Below are positions 23,663-30,681 of a stretch of DNA of 35,070 nt, piece after piece. The translations under genes were made by a program, and so were the position numbers. Numbering within the stretch: position 1 is the first letter of the stretch; each line of letters opens with the position of its first letter. The DNA comes from Heritagella sp051881655 (GTDB lineage: Bacteria > Bacillota > Clostridia > Oscillospirales > Acutalibacteraceae), in assembly GCA_051881655.1 (NCBI GenBank), contig JBJEQH010000175.1, positions 1-35,070 of the forward strand, in the 5' to 3' direction. Below the pieces are notes generated by a model. It was not told the origin of the DNA. It saw only the letters and a list, made by a program, of their open reading frames with translations, and searched no databases.

Positions 23663-25021
23663 TCACATGCGCCGCATTCCCTTGACGCGCCGCAGCTTCT
23701 TTTTCTTGCGCCGGTACAAAATCAGCAGAAATAAATAGATCAAAAACAGTGTGCCGATCACCGCCGCCGTGATCAAAAACCACTGGCTGGTCAGTACCGC
23801 CCTGGCCTGATCCATGGTATACAGCAGTTCGCTGCGCTCCACCGTCTCGGCCGCCACCAGGTCCACCGTGGTCAGCTCCTCCCCCGCATAGCTCAGGGTG
23901 GCGGTCCCCAGCACGGTTCCCTTTTTCACCGGGGCCTCGATGGTCTCGGGCAGTTCGGTTTTCACCACAATGCTGCTCGCATCCACGGAATCGGGCAAAA
24001 TCGTGGAAAAGCTCTCGGAGGCCAGCACCTGCACCGTATCCTTCTCCCAGGCATACTCCAGCCCCACTTCTCCGACCACACTGCCGCTCTCCAGAATCGT
24101 CTTCAGCGACAGATTATTAAACGCCCACTGGTACAGATTCTTCGAATCAATCATCTCGCCGTGCACATTGTATTCACCGCTCTCGGTGTACTCCGGGCAG
24201 TGCATGGCCACGCACAGATAGCTGTATCCCAAATCCTCGCGCACGGCGGTGGTCACCACACAGTACCCCGCCTCATCGTGCGAGCCGGTCTTGATCCCCC
24301 GGCAGTACCGGTAGTAATACTGCCCGCCGTCGGCATTCTGGTTAATCATGCGGTTGGTGGTGTACACCGTGCGGGGCTCGCTGGATTTGTTGGTCGCCCG
24401 CAGGGTATAATACACCTGATTGGTGATCTCCATGAAATAGGGCTCCTTCATGGCGGCCTGGGTGATGATCGCCATATCCCGGGCCGTGGTGTAGTGCTCT
24501 TCGTCGTGCAGGCCGTGGGGATTCATAAAGTGGGTATCCTGGCACCCCAGCTCCTGTGCCTTTTCATTCATCAAATCCACAAACTTCTGTACGTCCCCAT
24601 CGCCCACATATTCGGCCAGGGCCAGCGCCGCATCGTTTCCGCTGGGGACCATCATCAGATTCAGCAGCTCGTAAATGGACAACTCCTCCCCGGCGATCAC
24701 CCCGGACACCGAGCTCCCCGTTCCCAGCAGCTCGGTGATCACATTCCGGCTGATGGTGGTATACGTATTCTCCAGATCCTCCACCTCGTCGCACACGACC
24801 AGGTAAGTCATGATCTTCGTCATCGAGGCGGGTTCCAGCCGTTTGTCCGCATTTTTCTCGTACACGGTGATCCCCGTATCCTGATTGATCAGCAGCAGCG
24901 CTTCGCAGTATGTGGAGAAATCCACCTCAAAAGAGGCCGCCTGTGCGGCCACGGGAAAACCGGCCGCCAGAAAAACCGCCGCCAAAAGTCCGCTGATCCA
25001 CCGTTTTATTCTTTTTCGCAT
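23663..25021 (-). CDS. D-alanyl-D-alanine carboxypeptidase (DacF/PBP5-like, S11 family)
   Basis: The product is 452 residues. It trims the terminal D-Ala from peptidoglycan stem peptides, limiting cross-linking. Residues 1-29 are a signal peptide (cleavage near AQA-AS). The penicillin-binding motifs are SMTK (Ser66, Lys69), SGN (127-129) and KTG (244-246). A PBP5-type C-terminal beta domain follows. Unlike the usual amphipathic tail, the end is a full transmembrane helix (about 415-440) with a basic RRKKKKLRRVKGMRRM tail. AAAGGA eight bases before the ATG at 25021 sets the start; the longer open frame upstream is antisense to the metallophosphatase gene. DacF forms are often sporulation-linked, but which paralogue this is cannot be decided. 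Confidence 0.93.
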   Translation of the reverse strand: MRKRIKRWISGLLAAVFLAAGFPVAAQAASFEVDFSTYCEALLLINQDTGITVYEKNADKRLEPASMTKIMTYLVVCDEVEDLENTYTTISRNVITELLGTGSSVSGVIAGEELSIYELLNLMMVPSGNDAALALAEYVGDGDVQKFVDLMNEKAQELGCQDTHFMNPHGLHDEEHYTTARDMAIITQAAMKEPYFMEITNQVYYTLRATNKSSEPRTVYTTNRMINQNADGGQYYYRYCRGIKTGSHDEAGYCVVTTAVREDLGYSYLCVAMHCPEYTESGEYNVHGEMIDSKNLYQWAFNNLSLKTILESGSVVGEVGLEYAWEKDTVQVLASESFSTILPDSVDASSIVVKTELPETIEAPVKKGTVLGTATLSYAGEELTTVDLVAAETVERSELLYTMDQARAVLTSQWFLITAAVIGTLFLIYLFLLILYRRKKKKLRRVKGMRRM

Positions 25022-25155
25022 GGCTTTTTTCCTTTCCGTATGGTATGATAGAGGATAAGGGTCCCCCTTCTCTCCTTTTTCCGTTATAGTATACCAGTTT
25101 TCCCGGAAAAGAGAAAGGGTGAACCGGGAAAAATTGCGGGGGCTTTGGGGGCCTT

Positions 25156-25170
25156 TGCAAAAATTTTGCA
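25156..25170. promoter_or_regulatory. Perfect palindrome in a divergent intergenic region
   Basis: TGCAAAAATTTTGCA is TGCAAAA / TTTTGCA about one central base, 50 bp before the metallophosphatase start and 135 bp before the carboxypeptidase start. A second small stem, GCCGCC-tgttt-GGCGGC, follows at 25179-25195. An operator role is inferred. Confidence 0.4.
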
Positions 25171-25219
25171 TCACTCCGCCGCCTGTTTGGCGGCACAGCA
25201 GCGAAAAAGGAGGAATCCC

Positions 25220-25900
25220 ATGATCTGGGTAACCGGTGACGTCCACGGAGATCTGCGCCGTTTTCAGGCGCCGCCCATGCGCCGGATGAAACGGGGCGAC
25301 AGTCTGATCATCTGCGGGGACTTTGGTTTTCTGTGGAATGGAAGCGAGGAGGAGAAAAAAGTCCTCGATAAACTCAGCCGAAAAAAGTACAACATTCTGT
25401 TCGTGGAAGGAACCCACGAGAATTTTGATTTGCTGGAGTCGTTTCCTGTGGAGAACTTCTGCGGCGGAAAGGCCCGGCGGATCCGGGACAACATTTTCCA
25501 CCTGATGCGCGGCCAAGTGTACACCATGGAGGGGAAAACCTTCTTTACCTTCGGTGGCGGGGAAGCCGAGGACACCCTGCTGCGCAAAGAGGCCGGTACC
25601 TACTGGCCCCGCAGTATGCCCAATATTGAGGAAATGCGGGAAGGGGTGGACAACCTGCGCCGGGTGGGACAGAAGGTGGATTATATCATCACCCATTCTC
25701 CCTATCCCAGCATTTCCACCCAGCTGCCCCCGTGGGTGGAGGGCAACGCCCTGACCATCTATCTGCAGGAAGTGGAAAAGAATGTGCGCTATCAGCTGTG
25801 GTGCTTTGGCAGCCTGCATATCAACCGCAGCTACACCGGGCGCCACCAGGCGCTGTTCGATGACTTTATGCGCCTGACGACCGATGATACACGCAAATAA
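25220..25900 (+). CDS. Calcineurin-like metallophosphoesterase
   Basis: The product is 226 residues. Metallophosphoesterase motifs are in order: TGDVHGD (Asp7, His9), CGDFG (Asp34), VEGTHENFD (His66, in place of the common GNHD/E), ITHSPYP near 153 and CFGSLHINR near 200. The dimetal site seems complete. The family includes phosphoprotein and nucleotide phosphatases; no substrate can be named. AAGGAGG five to six bases before the ATG at 25220 decides the start. The small GGADGPT gene follows after 12 bases. Confidence 0.88.
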   Translation: MIWVTGDVHGDLRRFQAPPMRRMKRGDSLIICGDFGFLWNGSEEEKKVLDKLSRKKYNILFVEGTHENFDLLESFPVENFCGGKARRIRDNIFHLMRGQVYTMEGKTFFTFGGGEAEDTLLRKEAGTYWPRSMPNIEEMREGVDNLRRVGQKVDYIITHSPYPSISTQLPPWVEGNALTIYLQEVEKNVRYQLWCFGSLHINRSYTGRHQALFDDFMRLTTDDTRK

Positions 25901-25912
25901 AGGAGGAAAACC

Positions 25913-26086
25913 ATGCGCGACATAATGGTGATCGGCGGGGCCGATGGTCCCACCGCCATTTATTTTTCCAAAAAAGAAAAAACGGAGAAACACCGGGTCA
26001 GTCCCCTCGGGGTGCTGGCTGCCGGGGCCGTCCTGCTGCTCTGGCGGAAACACCGCCGCAAAAAGAGAGGAGACCGCCCATGCTGA
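25913..26086 (+). CDS. 57-residue membrane protein with GGADGPTAIY motif
   Basis: This short gene begins MRDIMVIGGADGPTAIYFSK, has a charged stretch, then one hydrophobic segment (about 31-44, SPLGVLAAGAVLLLW) and a very basic tail RKHRRKKRGDRP. The GGADGPTAIY string matches the segment around the essential Na+-binding Asp in beta subunits of sodium-pump decarboxylases (OadB/GcdB/MmdB), but those are about 400-residue polytopic proteins; here the motif stands alone at the N-terminus. AAAGGAGG before the ATG is excellent, and the 3' end overlaps the next gene by seven bases. It is a real small gene by context; its function is unknown. Confidence 0.75.
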   Translation: MRDIMVIGGADGPTAIYFSKKEKTEKHRVSPLGVLAAGAVLLLWRKHRRKKRGDRPC

Positions 26087-26736
26087 AACGTTTTCTGGCC
26101 CCGATCCGGGCGCGGCGCCTTCTCGGCATGCTGCTGGGGCACATCCCCCTGTCGTTGGGCATCGCCCTGTTCACCTGGGCCGGTGTGGGGAATCTCCCCT
26201 TTCCGGCGGTCAATCTGGCCCTGACCCACTATCTGCCGCTCTCCTATGGCACCATTGTTCTGCTGCTGGGATGCGTGCTGTTTGTCATCGAGTTCTTCCT
26301 CGGCCGGAAGTACATCCACCTGGGCACCTTTTTCAACTGGTTTTTCTGCGGCTATCTGGTGGATCTGTTCGTGTGGGGGCTGTCCTTCCTGCCCTGCCCC
26401 CAGGGCTTTGGGTGGCAGCTGGTCTTCTCCGCGGCGGGCACCGTTCTGCTGGGCATGGGCGTTTCACTGTACCAGCTGGCCGATCTGGGCATTGCCCCGG
26501 CCGACAGCCTGGCCCTGATTTTGTCCGACCGCACCCACTGGCCGTTTTTCGCCTGCCGGCTGCTGATGGACGTGCTGATGCTGGTGATCTGCCTGCTGCT
26601 GGGCGGCTGGGGCTTCGGGGTGATCGGGCTGGCCACCCTGATTTCGGCCCTTGCACTGGGGCCGGTCGCCGGGCTTTTTAACCGCTATGTATTCGGGCGG
26701 CTGTTCCCCGCGGAAGAGGAAAACCCGGACCGGTAA
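26080..26736 (+). CDS. YczE/YitT-like polytopic membrane protein
   Basis: The product is 218 residues with about five or six hydrophobic segments. Family-like features include GIALFTWAGVGNLPFPAVNL, YGTIVLLLGCVLFVIEFFLG, LGTFFNWFFCGYLVDLF, GVSLYQLADLGIAPADSLAL and VIGLATLISALALGPVAGLF, the YczE (membrane protein of unknown function) pattern with internal duplication. The function is not established. The start overlaps the small upstream gene by seven bases, so translation is probably coupled. Confidence 0.85.
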   Translation: MLKRFLAPIRARRLLGMLLGHIPLSLGIALFTWAGVGNLPFPAVNLALTHYLPLSYGTIVLLLGCVLFVIEFFLGRKYIHLGTFFNWFFCGYLVDLFVWGLSFLPCPQGFGWQLVFSAAGTVLLGMGVSLYQLADLGIAPADSLALILSDRTHWPFFACRLLMDVLMLVICLLLGGWGFGVIGLATLISALALGPVAGLFNRYVFGRLFPAEEENPDR

Positions 26737-26765
26737 CCTCTGCTTTTCGGGTGTCCAAGTGCTTA

Positions 26766-26806
26766 TGCAAAAAGGACCTGTACCAAACGGTACAGGTCCT
26801 TTTCTC
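26766..26806. terminator. Bidirectional terminator between the YczE gene and rplL
   Basis: AAAGGACCTGTACC (26771-26784) pairs with GGTACAGGTCCTTT (26789-26802); T runs flank it in both directions. It closes the ribosomal-protein operon on the minus strand. Confidence 0.9.
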
Positions 26807-26831
26807 ATTCGAAACAATGGGGAAGCGAAAC

Positions 26832-27206
26832 TTATTTCACTTCGACTTCAGCGCCAGCCTCGGTCAGCTTGGTCTTGATGGACTCAGCCTCGTCCTTGGA
26901 CACGCCTTCCTTGACGTTCTTGGGAGCGCCGTCAACCAGTTCCTTGGCTTCCTTCAGGCCCAGGCCGGTGATCTCACGGACAACCTTGATCACGTTGATC
27001 TTGTTGGCGCCGAAGGACTTCAGCACGACGTCGAACTCGGTCTTCTCTTCAGCAGCGGGAGCGGCAGCTACGGGAGCAGCAGCAACAGCTACGGGAGCAG
27101 CAGCGGATACGCCGAATTCTTCTTCCAGAGCCTTTACCATTTCGGACAGCTCGAGAACGGACAGGGTTTTGATTTCTTCAATCAGATTGACAACCTTCTC
27201 AGACAT
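26832..27206 (-). CDS. rplL: Ribosomal protein L7/L12
   Basis: The product is 124 residues: N-terminal dimerisation helices (LIEEIKTLSVLELSEMVKAL), an Ala/Pro/Val hinge (about 34-54), and the C-terminal factor-binding domain with EKTEFDVVLKSFGANKINVI and GLGLKEAKELVDGAP. It forms the stalk that recruits translation GTPases. GGAGG eight bases before the ATG at 27206 sets the start. It follows rplJ after a 96-bp gap and is followed by a terminator; rpoB, its usual downstream neighbour, is absent. Confidence 0.97.
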   Translation of the reverse strand: MSEKVVNLIEEIKTLSVLELSEMVKALEEEFGVSAAAPVAVAAAPVAAAPAAEEKTEFDVVLKSFGANKINVIKVVREITGLGLKEAKELVDGAPKNVKEGVSKDEAESIKTKLTEAGAEVEVK

Positions 27207-27302
27207 TGTTGTTACCTCCATAAAAAGGAATGATATTTTGGTTTACCATACAGGGCCCTGCGGGTAATTCCCGCCGGCCTTTTCACTGTGGGAACGCGTA
27301 CA

Positions 27303-27833
27303 TCAGGCGCTCTGCTTTTCGGCAATCGCGTTGAGTACGATGGCCAGGCCGCGGATCGTGCCGTTGAGCACGTTGGCCAGACCGGAGATGGGGCCATTCA
27401 GGCCGCCCAGAACCTGTGCAATCAGCACTTCCTTCGGCGGCAGGTCCGCCAGGCTCTTCGCACCGGCTGCGTCAATGGCAGCACCGTCGATAAAGCCGGC
27501 CTTCACCGTGAAGTTCTTGTGCTTGTCCGCATACTCGAAGAGAGCTTTGGCAGCCGACGTATAGTCGTTCTCCGAGTAGGCAATCGCCGTGGAACCCTCC
27601 AGGTAAGAATCCAGGCCCTCGATTCCGGCGTCCTTCAGGGCGCGGGAGAGCATGGTGTTCTTCACAACCGAGTAGGTGTTGCCGCCTTCACGCAGCTTCT
27701 TACGCAGAGCGGTGTCGTCCGCTACGCTGATGCCCTTGTAGTCGACAATAATACCGGCACAGGAAGATTTCAGAGCTTCAGAAAGAGCAGCAACCTGCTG
27801 CTTTTTCAGTTCCAGAGTTTTCTCGCTAGGCAA
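27303..27833 (-). CDS. rplJ: Ribosomal protein L10
   Basis: The product is 176 residues. The L10 pattern is clear: KKQQVAALSEALKSSCAGII, VDYKGISVADDTALRKKLRE, YSVVKNTMLSRAL, and the C-terminal helix (ANVLNGTIRGLAIVLNAIAE) that holds L7/L12 dimers. The start is TTG at 27833, decided by GGAGG nine bases upstream; no ATG in frame is nearby. L10 (with L7/L12) binds its own leader to repress translation in many bacteria; such a leader lies upstream at 27879-28026. Confidence 0.96.
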   Translation of the reverse strand: MPSEKTLELKKQQVAALSEALKSSCAGIIVDYKGISVADDTALRKKLREGGNTYSVVKNTMLSRALKDAGIEGLDSYLEGSTAIAYSENDYTSAAKALFEYADKHKNFTVKAGFIDGAAIDAAGAKSLADLPPKEVLIAQVLGGLNGPISGLANVLNGTIRGLAIVLNAIAEKQSA

Positions 27834-27878
27834 ATGATTTCACCTCCGTGATTCGAATGCGGTACGCGCTGTATGCGG

Positions 27879-28026
27879 GAAAAGAAAAGCCCTTTCCGCT
27901 TACCGCGGAAAGGGCGAAAAATCAGAAGCGGGTTTTCCTTTCGCAAAAGGAACCGTCGTTTTTCTCTCTCCTCGGCAGGCCGGGAATTCCCCGTTATGCA
28001 AACGCACCTGCTGTCTTTGGACAGCT
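27879..28026 (-). promoter_or_regulatory. Ribosomal protein L10 leader with terminator
   Basis: On the minus strand, the RNA begins near 28025 with a GCTGTC-caaa-GACAGC stem, then AGGTGCG and, after an intervening stem, CCTGCCGAGGAGAG. This order matches what I know of the Firmicutes L10 leader (the kink-turn region bound by L10). Downstream GCCCTTTCCGC (27899-27889) and GCGGAAAGGGC (27915-27905) form a terminator stem followed by TTTTCTTTT. L10-controlled attenuation is the likely mechanism. Confidence 0.75.
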
Positions 28027-28031
28027 TATAT

Positions 28032-28060
28032 AGAATAGCATAAAAGGGGCATTTTGTCAA
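28032..28060 (-). promoter_or_regulatory. Sigma-A promoter for rplJL
   Basis: On the minus strand TTGACA (28060-28055), a 17-base spacer and TATTCT (28037-28032). It sits directly before the L10 leader. Confidence 0.8.
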
Positions 28061-28109
28061 GGTTTTTCTTTCCTAAAACAAACGTCCCGCCGCGCTGAAG
28101 ATCAAAAAA

Positions 28110-28799
28110 TCAGATGAACTTCGCGCTGTTGATGCGCACGCCGGGGCCCATGGTGGCCGCAACCACGCAGGAACGGACGTACTTGCCCTTGGCAGCAGCG
28201 GGCTTGGCCTTGATAATGGCGCCCATCAGAGCGTCAAAGTTCTGCTGCAGCTTTTCGGGGCCAAAAGAAATCTTGCCGATAACGCAGTGGATGATGTTCG
28301 TCTTGTCCAGACGATACTCAATCTTACCGGCCTTGGCATCGGTGATGGCCTTGGCGATATCCATGGAAACGGTGCCGGCCTTGGGGTTCGGCATCAGGCC
28401 ACGGGGGCCCAGCACGCGGCCCAGACGGCCAACCATACCCATCATATCGGGCGTGGTGATCACCACGTCAAAATCCATCCAGCCGCCCTGGATCTTCTCG
28501 ATCATATCCTGGCCACCGACAAAATCGGCGCCGGCATTCTGGGCTTCTTCGATTCTCTCGGGCTTGCAGATCGCCAGAACACGCACGTTTTTGCCCGTGC
28601 CGTTCGGCAGAACGATCGCGCCGCGAACCTGCTGATCCGCGTGACGGCCGTCAACGCCCAGCTTTACATGCACTTCAACGGTCTCGTCAAACTTGGCGGT
28701 ACCCGTCTTCACGCACAGCGCGAGGGCTTCTTCAGCATCATACAATTTTGCACGGTCGAAAACCTTTTGGGCTTCGACATATTTCTTGCCGTGTTTCAT
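28110..28799 (-). CDS. rplA: Ribosomal protein L1
   Basis: The product is 229 residues, full length. It opens MKHGKKYVEAQKVFDRAKLY and includes FDETVEVHVKLGVDGRHADQ, QVRGAIVLPNGTGK, GRLGRVLGPRGLMPNPK (the L1 rRNA-binding signature) and GTVSMDIAKAI. It binds 23S rRNA at the E-site stalk and commonly represses its own rplK-rplA mRNA. GGAGG lies upstream of the ATG. It is 74 bases after rplK. Confidence 0.98.
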   Translation of the reverse strand: MKHGKKYVEAQKVFDRAKLYDAEEALALCVKTGTAKFDETVEVHVKLGVDGRHADQQVRGAIVLPNGTGKNVRVLAICKPERIEEAQNAGADFVGGQDMIEKIQGGWMDFDVVITTPDMMGMVGRLGRVLGPRGLMPNPKAGTVSMDIAKAITDAKAGKIEYRLDKTNIIHCVIGKISFGPEKLQQNFDALMGAIIKAKPAAAKGKYVRSCVVAATMGPGVRINSAKFI

Positions 28800-28873
28800 G
28801 TTTAGGTATTCCTCCCTGAATGAGTGGTAAATATCGGATGTCCTTAGAACGAAGTTCCTCCCACCCTGGGGTC

Positions 28874-29299
28874 TCAGTCAACGACCTCGACGCCCATGCT
28901 GCGGCAGGTACCGGCCACCATGCTCATGGCAGCCTCGAGGCTGGCAGCGTTGAGATCGGGCATTTTCTGCTCGGCGATCTTCTGCAGCTGTTCGCGGGTA
29001 ATTTTTGCGACCTTCGTCTTGTTCGGCGCGCCCGAACCACTCTCGATCCCACAGGCCTTCTTAATCAGAACAGCCGCAGGGGGAGTTTTCGTAACAAACG
29101 TGAACGAACGGTCGGCATAGACCGTGATAATGACGGGGATAATCAGACCCACGTCGTTCTTGGTGCGCTCGTTGAATTCCTTCGTGAACGCCATGATGTT
29201 GACACCGTGCTGACCCAGAGCAGGGCCGACAGGCGGTGCCGGGGTTGCTTTGCCAGCGGGTATCTGGAGCTTAATGTAGCCCGTTACCTTTTGAGCCAT
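28874..29299 (-). CDS. rplK: Ribosomal protein L11
   Basis: The product is 141 residues. It shows VTGYIKLQIPAGKATPAPPV, GPALGQHGVNIMAFTKEFN, SFTFVTKTPPAAVLIKKACG and the C-terminal rRNA-binding segment MVAGTCRSMGVEV. It is part of the GTPase-associated centre. GGAGG lies before the ATG. It belongs to the nusG-rplK-rplA order conserved across bacteria. Confidence 0.98.
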   Translation of the reverse strand: MAQKVTGYIKLQIPAGKATPAPPVGPALGQHGVNIMAFTKEFNERTKNDVGLIIPVIITVYADRSFTFVTKTPPAAVLIKKACGIESGSGAPNKTKVAKITREQLQKIAEQKMPDLNAASLEAAMSMVAGTCRSMGVEVVD

Positions 29300-29418
29300 T
29301 TACTTGCACCTCCAAAATTCGTGGTAGATGGCGGAGCGGGACAGACACAGAATTTTCCCGTTCCTCCCACAGGGGCAGGGCCCCTATAACAAGCGCCGGG
29401 GCGCTTATTACCAAACCA

Positions 29419-29940
29419 TTATTCCACCGGTTCCACCTGGTCGAGTTCCAGTTCCACCGGGGTTTCGCGTCCAAACATAGAGACCGTCACGCGGACCATG
29501 TTTTTCTCCAGGTCCATTTCGTCCACGGTTCCCACAAAGCCGTCCAGCGGCCCGTCGATGATCTGAACGCTGTCACCGACCTGATAGGAGACCTTGATCT
29601 CCCGCTTCTCAATCCCCAGACGAAGCACCTCTTCCTCGGAAAGAGGAATCGGCTTGCTCGAGGGGCCAACGAAACCGGTGCAGCCGCGAATATTGCGAAC
29701 GACATACCAGGATTCGTCGGTGAGAATCATTTTCACCAGCACATAGCCGGGGAAAATTTTGCGCTCCACATCGCGCCGTTTGTTGTCCTTTACCTCGGTG
29801 ACGGTCTCCGTGGGTACGCGCACTTCCTGGATTAAATCCTGAAGCTGGCGGTTCTGCACGGTGGTCTCGAGGTTGGATGCCACTTTGTTCTCATACCCGG
29901 AATAGGTATGAACTACATACCACCTGGATTCATCTGCCAT
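29419..29940 (-). CDS. nusG: Transcription termination/antitermination protein NusG
   Basis: The product is 173 residues. The NGN domain is residues 1-115 (WYVVHTYSGYENKVASNLE, RKIFPGYVLVKMILTDESWY, VRNIRGCTGFVG) and the KOW domain is about 120-173 (YQVGDSVQIIDGPLDGFVGT). It binds RNA polymerase and affects pausing, Rho termination and ribosome coupling. GGAGG lies before the ATG at 29940. A small GC-rich stem (AAGCGCC / GGCGCTT, about 29391-29407) follows the stop, before rplK. Confidence 0.98.
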   Translation of the reverse strand: MADESRWYVVHTYSGYENKVASNLETTVQNRQLQDLIQEVRVPTETVTEVKDNKRRDVERKIFPGYVLVKMILTDESWYVVRNIRGCTGFVGPSSKPIPLSEEEVLRLGIEKREIKVSYQVGDSVQIIDGPLDGFVGTVDEMDLEKNMVRVTVSMFGRETPVELELDQVEPVE

Positions 29941-30003
29941 TTGCCGTTATTCCCTCCGTTTTCTGCACCGCTCGCCGCAGGCGGTTCGCTTTCAAAAACG
30001 TTC

Positions 30004-30231
30004 TTAACCCGCTACCGCCATAACCAGGCTGAGCAGTTTCATGAACAGGGTGTCCAGGCCAAACACAAACAGGCCCACGATCAGCATCGTAACCAGAACC
30101 ACGCCCATGTTTTTGAAAACAGACTTCGGCGCCGGCCAGACAATCTTCTTCACTTCGCCTTTGCAGTCGCGGAAAAATTTCGTCGTTTTCTTGGCAAACC
30201 GAACCAGTGCATTGGGTTTCTTCTCTGCCAT
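30004..30231 (-). CDS. secE: Preprotein translocase subunit SecE
   Basis: The product is 75 residues, the short one-helix SecE of Gram-positive bacteria. It has a basic amphipathic helix (LVRFAKKTTKFFRDCKGEVK), the conserved KKIVWPAPKSVFKN segment, and one transmembrane helix (VVLVTMLIVGLFVFGLDTLF). GGAGG seven bases before the ATG. It sits between rpmG and nusG as usual. Confidence 0.97.
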   Translation of the reverse strand: MAEKKPNALVRFAKKTTKFFRDCKGEVKKIVWPAPKSVFKNMGVVLVTMLIVGLFVFGLDTLFMKLLSLVMAVAG

Positions 30232-30252
30232 GATGATTCTTCCTCCGCGCCC

Positions 30253-30402
30253 TTACTTGGTCTCTCTGTGAAGCGTGTGTTTCTTGCAGAACCGGCAATA
30301 CTTCTTCATTTCCAGTCTGTCCGGATCGTTCTTCTTGTTCTTCATGGTGTTGTAGTTGCGCTGCTTGCACTCTGTGCACGCCAGAACGACTTTCACTCTC
30401 AT
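30253..30402 (-). CDS. rpmG: Ribosomal protein L33 (zinc-binding form)
   Basis: The product is 49 residues: MRVKVVLACTECKQRNYNTM, then KNKKNDPDRLEMKKYCRFCK, then KHTLHRETK. Two CxxC pairs (Cys9/Cys12 and Cys36/Cys39) show this is the zinc-binding C+ paralogue; a C- paralogue elsewhere, induced under zinc limitation, is common in Firmicutes. GGAGG before the ATG at 30402. It is the first gene of the rpmG-secE-nusG operon. Confidence 0.97.
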   Translation of the reverse strand: MRVKVVLACTECKQRNYNTMKNKKNDPDRLEMKKYCRFCKKHTLHRETK

Positions 30403-30424
30403 TATCGGCACCTCCCGTTTAACG

Positions 30425-30469
30425 GAAAAAAATTGGGTTTCTGTAAATCTGTTCTACAGTTAGGAACCC
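30425..30469 (-). terminator. Attenuator-like terminator in the rpmG leader
   Basis: On the minus strand, nested arms GGGTT (30469-30465) with AACCC (30439-30435) and CTGTA with TACAG (30459-30441) form one hairpin followed by AATTTTTTT. It ends about 20 bases before the rpmG start codon, downstream of the operon promoter, so it can only be an attenuator or a leader-RNA end. Confidence 0.6.
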
Positions 30470-30489
30470 GGCCTCCCTCGATTAAAAAG

Positions 30490-30520
30490 AGCGCAAAAAA
30501 AGAACCTCTTTTCACGAGGT
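30490..30520 (-). terminator. Promoter-proximal hairpin with T run in the rpmG leader
   Basis: On the minus strand ACCTC-gtgaaaa-GAGGT is followed by TCTTTTTTT, starting within a few bases of the predicted transcription start. The stem has only five pairs. Its 5' arm CCTCG could instead pair with CGAGG near 30476-30480. Confidence 0.5.
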
Positions 30521-30526
30521 AACAAT

Positions 30527-30555
30527 ATTTTATCACAGGGTATCCCCGGTGTCAA
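30527..30555 (-). promoter_or_regulatory. Consensus sigma-A promoter for rpmG-secE-nusG
   Basis: On the minus strand TTGACA (30555-30550), a 17-base spacer and TAAAAT (30532-30527). The predicted leader is about 118 bases. Confidence 0.85.
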
Positions 30556-30615
30556 GCCCTTTTTGCGGGAAAAAGAGGGCGGCTTTTCCGCTCCGAAAAC
30601 CGGCAGCTTTCCCAT

Positions 30616-30653
30616 AAAAAGGGTCCCCCGGCTTTCTTTTCACCGGGGGACCC
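30616..30653 (-). terminator. Terminator of the secreted VWA gene
   Basis: GGGTCCCCCGG (30621-30631) pairs with CCGGGGGACCC (30643-30653), followed on the minus strand by TTTTT. Confidence 0.88.
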
Positions 30654-30681
30654 CTGCTGCTCTTTTACGGGAAATCTCTCT

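Noticed and set aside
23663..26053. 796-codon reading of the carboxypeptidase frame
   Set aside because: The N-terminal 344 codons are antisense to the metallophosphatase and small-protein genes; the signal peptide and ribosome site fix the start at 25021.
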